In this document: positions 1 to 4,617 of the stretch, piece after piece | How positions within the stretch are numbered: position 1 is the first letter of the stretch | How the letters are laid out: every line of letters begins with the position of its first letter | NCBI GenBank assembly: GCA_020355105.1 | Contig: CP070658.1 | Coordinates: forward strand, 270,311 to 278,127 | Source: Candidatus Thorarchaeota archaeon | GTDB lineage: Archaea; Asgardarchaeota; Thorarchaeia; Thorarchaeales; Thorarchaeaceae | DNA: 7,817 bases | Reading direction: 5' to 3' | Program-made: the position numbers and the translations under genes | The notes under the pieces: model-generated | The model's database searches: none | Told to the model about the DNA's origin: nothing | What the model saw: only the letters and a program-made list of their open reading frames with translations

Positions 1-123
1 GGATCAGCCGAGTTCGTGCTTTTGTCATCGCAGAAACCTTGTCCGTGTTTCCTCTTGAAGTTTTTTAGACATTTCTGAATGTAAGCTGCTGCATCTATTC
101 ACAAACGCAAAGTCAAACTGATT
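1..123. other. Left-edge region without a supportable gene
   Basis: This stretch lies downstream of the UPF0216 gene. All three plus-strand frames meet a stop within the first 80 bases, so at most a short 3' tail of an off-window gene could be here. On the minus strand an ATG at 28-26 opens a frame reading MTKARTRLI to the window edge, with AAGG about 9 bases upstream; it could be the first codons of a fourth gene in the nop5 operon, but nine codons are too few to tell. A run of six T (60-65 area, plus strand) is visible but no hairpin precedes it clearly. Confidence 0.3.
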
Positions 124-567
124 TCAGTCGTCGTCTACCGTGGTGATGAACCCGATACATGTCGTAGAAGGAAGCCTACGTCTTATGGCCTGTACTTGCG
201 GACGCATCAGCTTCTCTACTGGTTTCCAAGTCTGGAAATCTCCCCATTGTAGGTCAACATGTCCTAGGATGCGATGAAGAAGGAATAGCTCAGCCTTCTC
301 TCCTGCAACCGAATAGATGCCGGGGCCGTAGTCCATCCTACGTAGGATGACAATGGGGAGCCTGATTTCTTTGTGAAATCGAAACGGAATTTCCTCTGCG
401 ATCTCTGCAATCTCGTCCATCTTGAGAATGGAGATTTCACCTCCTCTTGTCACGTAGTGAGGCGAATCAGACTCCAACAGCTCATGCACTGTGTGTCTCG
501 TAACCGGCATATGGTCGTTAATCGAGTCAATCTCGTGTTCGATTATTCTGTCAATGGGCGGTGTCAA
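124..567 (-). CDS. UPF0216 (DUF61) family protein
   Basis: A 147-residue protein resembling the archaeal UPF0216/DUF61 family, whose function is unknown. The family pattern is visible in order: an N-terminal helix with EHEIDSINDHMP (residues 10-21), a HELLES segment (28-33), TRGGEI (40-45), the hydrophobic LPIVIL strand (70-75), GIYSVAGE (83-90) and a final HRILG helix (98-102). Length is normal or slightly long; a C-terminal extension (about 105-147) rich in Arg and ending TTVDDD is less familiar. The start is TTG; it overlaps the fibrillarin TGA stop as TTGA and is preceded 7 bases upstream by a perfect GGAGG, so translation is probably coupled to fibrillarin. No catalytic motif or membrane segment is seen. 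Its place as third gene behind nop5 and fibrillarin suggests, but does not prove, a role in RNA or ribosome biology. The family assignment is from recalled motif pattern, not a search. Confidence 0.8.
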   Translation of the reverse strand: MTPPIDRIIEHEIDSINDHMPVTRHTVHELLESDSPHYVTRGGEISILKMDEIAEIAEEIPFRFHKEIRLPIVILRRMDYGPGIYSVAGEKAELFLLHRILGHVDLQWGDFQTWKPVEKLMRPQVQAIRRRLPSTTCIGFITTVDDD

Positions 568-1262
568 CCTAGTTCCTCCGTGACCCGACAGACTACAAAG
601 CGGTGGTCCCTCTCGAGTGGTTCAAGGTCGATACTTTCGGTCACCTCAAGTCCCAGACCGTCAAGAGTGGCAATCTCTTGGCTGTAAATGCTGTCAAGGG
701 GCGCAACTGAATCAATGCTTCTTGCCTTGATAGCCATGAGTCCCCAGGCACCGAAAGAGCAGTAGGTCTTGATGTTGTCATGAAAGATTCGGGACTGGTC
801 TGGCTGCGCAATGTCTTGGTAGACTACATCTATGGGGCCAGATACAAGTGAGGAGTATCTCATTGGATACCTCGCATCCTCAACAATCGGCACTATGTTG
901 TTCCGTGACTGTGCCAACTGGAGAAGTCCTCGGGCAGCCCTAGGTGAGAACTCCACGGCATACACGACTCCCTCAAGGCCCACTATGTCAGAACAGTGAC
1001 TCACAGTGGTGCCGGACGCAGCTCCTAGGTAGAGCAGCCTGGACCCCGGTTGTATTGGCATCTGCACCAGTCCTCTCTGAATGGCCGCTGCGAGTTTGGA
1101 CCTCCTCGGTGTCCAATAGCGGTACTCATGTTCGCCATCAGCTATCACTCTCTCTCCGTAGACACTCTGTTTCGGAACGAGCGTGCGAGTGGCGAGAGAG
1201 GCCTTTCCCTTGTCCTGGACCGAGAAGATGCCTGGGAATCTGTGACGCACAACCTTGAGCAC
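564..1262 (-). CDS. flpA: Fibrillarin-like rRNA/tRNA 2'-O-methyltransferase
   Basis: Fibrillarin is the SAM-dependent methyltransferase of the C/D box sRNP; guided by sRNAs and docked on Nop5 it methylates ribose 2'-OH groups of rRNA and some tRNAs. The 232-residue length is normal for archaea (no GAR domain as in eukaryotes). The short N-terminal domain runs to about residue 45. YRYW (47-50) and SKLAAAI (55-61) carry the conserved Lys56. The SAM motif LYLGAASGTTVSH is at 77-89, with acidic Glu104 in AVEFS and Asp129 in VEDAR. DIAQPDQ with catalytic Asp150 follows, then MAIKARSID with Lys179, and LERDHRFVV with His220. The Lys-Asp-Lys-His set of the family is therefore complete. The start is GTG, sharing one base with the Nop5 TAG stop (TAGTG), with GGAGG 9 bases upstream. 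The gene lies between its partner nop5 and a UPF0216 gene in one operon. Confidence 0.97.
   Translation of the reverse strand: MLKVVRHRFPGIFSVQDKGKASLATRTLVPKQSVYGERVIADGEHEYRYWTPRRSKLAAAIQRGLVQMPIQPGSRLLYLGAASGTTVSHCSDIVGLEGVVYAVEFSPRAARGLLQLAQSRNNIVPIVEDARYPMRYSSLVSGPIDVVYQDIAQPDQSRIFHDNIKTYCSFGAWGLMAIKARSIDSVAPLDSIYSQEIATLDGLGLEVTESIDLEPLERDHRFVVCRVTEELG
575..579 (-). promoter_or_regulatory. Ribosome binding site of the UPF0216 gene
   Basis: GGAGG on the minus strand, 7 bases before the TTG at 567. It lies inside the last codons of fibrillarin and decides the non-ATG start that overlaps the fibrillarin stop by three bases. Confidence 0.75.
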
Positions 1263-2500
1263 TACCTGCTTCCTCCTCTCTTACCCCTCTTCTTTCCATG
1301 AGCCCTTCGAGGGGGTCCAGCGCGTTTCTTGGGAGGCTTGGGTGGAGGCGCCTCAGGATTTTGCCTCTTGATTTCTTCCGTTCTCTCCAAGAACTTCTGC
1401 CTCAGACTCTCTCCAGCATCTCGTTTGGAGTATGCATCAATACGGGCTGCTATGGATATCTTGCCGGCCAACGCTCTTGCAATCTTTCCCCTCTGCCAGT
1501 ATGGTGCCGTATGAACCTCAGGTACTTGATAGATTATCCCGTGCTTTGGAGGATCTGCACCGGTCTTGAGGCTTCTGAAGAGAGCCTTCTCAGCACCAAA
1601 TACTTGGACTGTGCTGGACGGCTTCTTGGCCAAGTCTTTCAAGGATCCTGCGAGGCTTATCAGACGGGCACCAACCAATGGCCCCACTAGGGCAGTGATA
1701 TTGGGTGCGACTGAACTCATCATTTCAGCAACATAACCTTCCAGGTCTACTCTCTTCTTATACAGACTCTGAACACCGTCTGCTAGGCTTCGAACTACGG
1801 CTAGGTCTGTTGGCTCAAATGGAGCACCAATGTCCTTCTCCAAGCTCTCCATTATCGAGCGGGCTAATGACTCGGATACACCAATATCAGTCAAGGTACC
1901 CTCACTTACATCAGAACGACCTCCGCAACTGACTACTATCCGTGAGTAGAGATCTTGGTCTTCAACGAGCCTGCTTAGTGAGGGGTGATGGAGTGAATAC
2001 CACTCCCTGAGTCGCATGACTAGCACGTTGATCGACTTGTCTATCTCCCCAATCGCATCTATTGCATGTTTGACAAGAAGGTCCCTCTCCTCGCTTGCGG
2101 CCGTGATTGCCGCTCTGGCCAGTTGGATTGAAACCTCGCGCCTAAACGAGTCTGCCACGCTTTTGGACTCAAGTATGCCGTTTTCTACAAGATATGAGTC
2201 GTGGCCTTCGCGAAACCATTTGGTCACTGAAGAGCCCTCTTCAGTAGAAACTGGTATCTCAGTCACTTGCGACAGAAGCTGTCCCAATGCGCTGTTCTCC
2301 GCTACTATTCCGTCAGTCCCTAGCTTACTCAGTTCCCCTACTACACTTCTGAGGTTCTCAGTCACCTCTCCCTTGTCAACGGCGGAGATCTCTGAAGCAG
2401 CAACCACCGAATCTGGATACGTAAGCTGCTTTGATACCACTTCTCCATCTTTGTCAAGCAGAAAGAATCCAAAGCTTGTGAGGACCAGGAAGGTTGTCAA
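1262..2500 (-). CDS. nop5: Nop5/Nop56/Nop58 family C/D box sRNP core protein
   Basis: Nop5 is the scaffold of the archaeal C/D box sRNP: its N-terminal domain binds fibrillarin, its coiled coil dimerises, and its C-terminal Nop domain grips the L7Ae-bound guide RNA. The 412-residue protein begins TTFLVLTSFGFFLLDKDGEVV (2-22, the usual NOP5NT opening). A helical region at about 115-175 is followed by another at 225-290. The Nop signature is at 302-309 (GAEKALFR), with PKHGIIYQVPEV (318-329), APYWQRGKIARALAGK (332-347) and IAARIDAY (350-357). A Pro/Lys/Arg-rich tail (380-412) ends KKRGKRGGSR, comparable to the basic tails of archaeal and eukaryotic homologues. The start is TTG; there is no upstream in-frame ATG nearby and the N-terminus matches the family, so TTG is well supported. 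Only a weak GGGG precedes it, so it may have a short leader. First gene of the nop5-flpA-UPF0216 operon; the stop TAG overlaps the fibrillarin start. Confidence 0.97.
   Translation of the reverse strand: MTTFLVLTSFGFFLLDKDGEVVSKQLTYPDSVVAASEISAVDKGEVTENLRSVVGELSKLGTDGIVAENSALGQLLSQVTEIPVSTEEGSSVTKWFREGHDSYLVENGILESKSVADSFRREVSIQLARAAITAASEERDLLVKHAIDAIGEIDKSINVLVMRLREWYSLHHPSLSRLVEDQDLYSRIVVSCGGRSDVSEGTLTDIGVSESLARSIMESLEKDIGAPFEPTDLAVVRSLADGVQSLYKKRVDLEGYVAEMMSSVAPNITALVGPLVGARLISLAGSLKDLAKKPSSTVQVFGAEKALFRSLKTGADPPKHGIIYQVPEVHTAPYWQRGKIARALAGKISIAARIDAYSKRDAGESLRQKFLERTEEIKRQNPEAPPPKPPKKRAGPPRRAHGKKRGKRGGSR
1272..1276 (-). promoter_or_regulatory. Ribosome binding site of fibrillarin
   Basis: GGAGG (within AGAGGAGGA) on the minus strand, 9 bases before the GTG start at 1262. 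It lies inside the 3' end of nop5 and supports the GTG start and translational coupling of fibrillarin to Nop5. Confidence 0.7.
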
Positions 2501-2540
2501 TATGTGTAACCCCGAGAATGAGTGACTGGTCGAGCAGCGG

Positions 2541-2558
2541 ATAAGTTTGACTATTTAG
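2541..2558 (-). promoter_or_regulatory. Possible TATA region for the nop5 operon
   Basis: In the 130-bp divergent gap between nop5 and pyrD (2501-2630), the minus strand shows AACTTAT (2541-2547) and CTAAATAG (2551-2558). Either would place a transcription start roughly 20-30 bases ahead of the TTG at 2500. The second element is nearly palindromic and could also serve the plus strand. Judged by eye only; the exact box is uncertain. Apart from these and the pyrD element I see nothing else in the gap. Confidence 0.25.
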
Positions 2559-2591
2559 CGAACTTGTGTTCCGAGGCGAACAGCCAATTTC

Positions 2592-2598
2592 CTTATTA
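2592..2598 (+). promoter_or_regulatory. Possible TATA box for pyrDK
   Basis: CTTATTA preceded by AATTTC on the plus strand, about 39 bases before the TTG at 2631. Transcription would start near 2620 and give a short leader containing AGGTG (2624-2628). Weak match, judged by eye; CTATTTAG at 2551-2558 is an alternative. Confidence 0.25.
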
Positions 2599-2623
2599 CC
2601 GCTTGCAGGTTCCTGACTCACCC

Positions 2624-2628
2624 AGGTG
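2624..2628 (+). promoter_or_regulatory. Ribosome binding site of pyrD
   Basis: AGGTG, complementary to the usual CACCUCC end of archaeal 16S rRNA. It is only 2 bases before the TTG at 2631 but 5 before the TTG at 2634, so the second TTG is the better-placed start. No ATG or GTG lies in this frame between the upstream stop (2556-2558) and this site. Confidence 0.4.
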
Positions 2629-2630
2629 TC

Positions 2631-3503
2631 TTGTTGAAGATAGAAGGATACTGGCTTGCATCGGGAATCCTCGGAGTTACAGGTTCAATTCTTCGTCGCG
2701 TTGCGGATTCGGGTGCTGATGCCGTTGTAACAAAGTCGATCGGCCCAGAGCCGAGGAAGGGGCATTCTGGGCCAATTCTCTCAGTTTCTCATGGAGGATT
2801 ACTCAATGCCGTTGGCCTGACAAACCCAGGAATTGATGCATTCCATGATGAAGTGGCGAATCTCAAAGATGTCGGAGTGCCGGTGGTTCTGAGTGTCTTT
2901 GGCAATACGGTTGAAGAGATAACGGAAGTAGCATTCAAGGGAGAGAAGATGCACCCCACAGCCATCGAACTGAATCTCTCGTGTCCACACGCTGAGATAG
3001 GCCAAATCTCCCATGACCCGAAACTCACCTTCGAATATGTCAAGGCAGTGAAGGACGCGGTTGAATGTCCTGTCTTTGCAAAGGTCACTCCCAACGCATC
3101 TGACGTGGTTTCCGTAGGTGCTGCCGCAGAACGCGCAGGGGCTGATGCTGTGGTGGCCATAAACACAGTCCGTGGAATGAAGATTGACATCTTCCAACGC
3201 CGACCCGTGCTGGGCAACCGGGTGGGAGGTTTCTCTGGTCCTCCAATCTTTCCAATTGCTGTCAGATGCGTATATGACCTGTATGAGAAGCTGGCAATCC
3301 CCGTCATCGGTGTGGGTGGGGTTTCAACGTGGCAGGATGCTGTAGAGATGCATCTTGCTGGAGCGAGCGCCATTCAGATTGGCACTGCACTCATCTCGGG
3401 AATTGACGTGTTTCAGAGAATCAAAGAAGGTGTTCAGAAGTACCTTCGAGACGAGGGCTTTACAGACATCTCAGAGATTGTGGGTGCAGCCGGGAGGGAC
3501 TGA
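2631..3503 (+). CDS. pyrD: Dihydroorotate dehydrogenase, class 1B catalytic subunit
   Basis: PyrD oxidises dihydroorotate to orotate on FMN in pyrimidine synthesis; in class 1B enzymes electrons pass to the PyrK subunit and on to NAD+. This 290-residue TIM-barrel protein shows ASGILGVTG (10-18), VVTKSIGPEPR (32-42) with the FMN-contacting Lys35, GLLNAVGLTNPG (56-67), and LNLSCPHAE (114-122), where Cys118 is the class 1 catalytic base. AKVTPN (150-155), AINTVRGMKID (176-186), GGFSGPPIFPIA (199-210) and the phosphate-binding GVGGVS (227-232) and IQIGTA (248-253) complete the FMN site. The start is TTG (2631 or, better spaced from AGGTG, 2634). The N-terminus is about 10 residues shorter than usual: the first beta strand before the ASG motif is mostly missing. 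pyrK follows after 3 bases, preceded by GGGAGGG, so the two are co-transcribed. The downstream partner's Fe-S domain confirms class 1B. Confidence 0.95.
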   Translation: MLKIEGYWLASGILGVTGSILRRVADSGADAVVTKSIGPEPRKGHSGPILSVSHGGLLNAVGLTNPGIDAFHDEVANLKDVGVPVVLSVFGNTVEEITEVAFKGEKMHPTAIELNLSCPHAEIGQISHDPKLTFEYVKAVKDAVECPVFAKVTPNASDVVSVGAAAERAGADAVVAINTVRGMKIDIFQRRPVLGNRVGGFSGPPIFPIAVRCVYDLYEKLAIPVIGVGGVSTWQDAVEMHLAGASAIQIGTALISGIDVFQRIKEGVQKYLRDEGFTDISEIVGAAGRD

Positions 3504-3506
3504 GCC

Positions 3507-4328
3507 ATGGACATGGAGCAACTAATGGGCAATCCAACAACAGTGTCAGTTTCTGAGGTCGTGAAAGAGAGCAAGGCTGCACGTACGCTAGTCTTCGAGC
3601 ACCCCGACGTTGAGAACATCCATCCCGGGCAGTTCCTGATGGTATGGATACCAGGTGTGGACGAGATTCCCATGAGTGTATCACTCCTGAACCCCCCTCT
3701 CATGGGAATCACTGTACTACCCATAGGAGAGGCCACGAACGCCCTAGCTTCTACGCAAGAAAGACAGAGAATTGGAATTCGAGGCCCGTTTGGTACGTAC
3801 TTCGACTCCAATTGCGGGAGTGCCCTTATAGTCGGCGGTGGGATAGGAATGGCTCCGCTAAGACCTCTGACCTACGAACTGCTTGACCGTGGCGTGGATG
3901 TAGTCCTCCTGATTGGTGCGAAGACAAAGTCAGAACTTGTCTATGCAAAGGAGTTCAAGACATTGAATAGAGAAGGGTTCAGGCTGGAACTATCCACTGT
4001 TGACGGCTCGGTTGGTTTCTAGGGTCTAGCAACTGATGCCACACAGTTCATCTTGTCTTCTGAGAATCACGAAATCCTCTTCACGTGTGGCCCTGAGCTG
4101 ATGATGTCTGGGCTGTGCAAATTGGCCACTGAGAAGAAGATGGCCTTTGAGGCATCATTAGAACGTTTCATGAAGTGCGGCTGTGGCCTCTGTGGAACTT
4201 GCGCTATGGATCCCACTGGTGACCTTGTCTGCATCGATGGACCAGTGTTCAAAGGAAATCAGCTTGAACGCATTACGGAGTTTGGAAAATACCATCGGGA
4301 TTCGATGGGTCTGAAGAAAGAGTGCTGA
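3507..4328 (+). CDS. pyrK: Dihydroorotate dehydrogenase electron transfer subunit, interrupted by in-frame TAG
   Basis: PyrK carries FAD and a [2Fe-2S] cluster and passes electrons from PyrD-FMN to NAD+. Reading from the ATG at 3507 (GGAGG at 3493-3497, 9 bases upstream) gives 171 residues, then TAG at 4020-4022, then 101 more residues in the same frame to TGA: 273 codons with the amber, a normal full PyrK length. Before the TAG are the ferredoxin-reductase-like FAD domain with PGQFLMVWIPG (40-50), PMSVSLL (55-61) and GIRGPFG (90-96), and the NAD-binding GGGIGMAPL (110-118). The break falls in the stretch that in relatives reads roughly DGS-G-x-K-G: here DGSVGF, TAG, GLATD, so TAG takes the place usually held by Lys. 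The N-terminal piece alone lacks the rest of the NAD domain and the cluster, so it should not work. One A-to-T change (AAG to TAG) explains it. Could be a sequencing error, a recent nonsense mutation, or readthrough. Confidence 0.85.
4020..4022 (+). other. In-frame amber codon within pyrK
   Basis: TAG in the pyrK frame with conserved PyrK sequence on both sides and no shift of frame. It stands where most relatives have a Lys (or His) codon between the DGS-G and G-V-T-D segments. TAG is used as a true terminator elsewhere in the window (nop5, elp3, and the membrane methyltransferase), so a general reassignment of TAG is not supported. Confidence 0.8.
4023..4328 (+). CDS. pyrK: PyrK C-terminal half with [2Fe-2S] site, downstream of the TAG
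   Basis: The part of pyrK beyond the amber codon, still in frame with the first half. It completes the NAD domain with FTCGPELMMSGL (192-203 in joined numbering) and holds the cluster motif MKCGCGLCGTC (222-232) plus Cys242 in VCIDGPVF. Cys224, Cys229, Cys232 and Cys242 are the expected ligands; Cys226 is an extra nearby cysteine. The first possible restart is TTG at 4053, but it has no ribosome binding site and would leave out part of the NAD domain, so independent translation as a functional protein is unlikely. The gene ends 3 bases from the convergent eS30 stop. Confidence 0.75.
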   Translation, partial: GLATDATQFILSSENHEILFTCGPELMMSGLCKLATEKKMAFEASLERFMKCGCGLCGTCAMDPTGDLVCIDGPVFKGNQLERITEFGKYHRDSMGLKKEC

Positions 4329-4331
4329 AGA

Positions 4332-4499
4332 TTACCTAGTCTTGGCCTGTCCAACTAGTCTTCCTTTCACGAAGCGCTTTGTGTAGTTGTTCTTGTTGCG
4401 AACTCTAGGAATCGGAGTGTGGCGTTCACGACCTCGAACCTTTGGGGTCGACTCACGTACCTTTCCGGCCTTTGTCAATGAACCGTGTGAACCGGGCAT
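4332..4499 (-). CDS. rps30e: Small ribosomal subunit protein eS30
   Basis: A 55-residue, strongly basic protein matching ribosomal protein eS30, which binds near the decoding region of the small subunit. It opens PGSHGSLTKAGKVRESTPKV (2-21), almost the same as the eukaryotic HGSLARAGKVRGQTPKV block, and continues through basic residues to NNYTKRFVKGR (37-47), the counterpart of the eukaryotic YNRRFVN motif. It starts at ATG 4499 with AGAGGT (4508-4513) 8 bases upstream and stops at TAA. In eukaryotes eS30 is made as a fusion to a ubiquitin-like domain; here it stands alone, as in other archaea. Its small size makes it easy to miss. It is convergent with pyrK (3 bases between stops) and divergent from elp3. 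Presence of eS30 argues against a euryarchaeal host. Confidence 0.93.
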   Translation of the reverse strand: MPGSHGSLTKAGKVRESTPKVRGRERHTPIPRVRNKNNYTKRFVKGRLVGQAKTR

Positions 4500-4540
4500 T
4501 CTATTCTACCTCTTCGCTACACCCGTCATCTAGGATTTAC

Positions 4541-4548
4541 GTTTTAAG
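4541..4548 (-). promoter_or_regulatory. TATA box of the eS30 gene
   Basis: CTTAAAAC on the minus strand, preceded by a purine-rich AAGGTAAGG that could act as the TFB recognition element. Transcription would start around 4518-4520, leaving a leader of about 20 bases that contains the AGAGGT ribosome binding site. Found by eye; best-looking archaeal promoter in the window. Confidence 0.45.
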
Positions 4549-4583
4549 CCTTACCTTGTGTAGTGCCGTTAGTCAGACCGATT

Positions 4584-4592
4584 TCTTTAATC
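4584..4592 (+). promoter_or_regulatory. Possible TATA box of elp3
   Basis: TCTTTAATC on the plus strand, centred about 30 bases before the elp3 ATG. No good ribosome binding site lies ahead of that ATG, so the spacing would suit a leaderless or nearly leaderless transcript. ATATTA at 4595-4600 is a less well placed alternative. The rest of the 118-bp gap (4500-4617) shows nothing further. Confidence 0.35.
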
Positions 4593-4617
4593 GCATATTA
4601 CAGGTCACTCAATCAGA

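Noticed and set aside
2016..2525. 169-codon open frame on the plus strand opposite nop5
   Set aside because: It is antisense to the certain nop5 gene, Ser/Thr-rich with no recognisable motif, and explained by the codon bias of the real gene.
2681..2691. AGGTTCAATTC, similar to the T-loop of a tRNA
   Set aside because: It falls inside the conserved pyrD coding sequence and no acceptor stem or anticodon arm can be formed around it.
2789..3373. 194-codon open frame on the minus strand opposite pyrD
   Set aside because: It lies entirely antisense to pyrD, whose motifs are intact; the composition looks like a reverse-strand shadow.
4020..4022. General reassignment of TAG to an amino acid in this genome
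   Set aside because: nop5, elp3 and the membrane methyltransferase all end in TAG at their family-typical C-termini, so TAG is a normal terminator here.
3960..4080. Programmed frameshift or split gene as the explanation for the pyrK break
   Set aside because: Both halves are in the same frame, so no shift is needed, and the downstream restart TTG at 4053 has no ribosome binding site and omits conserved residues.
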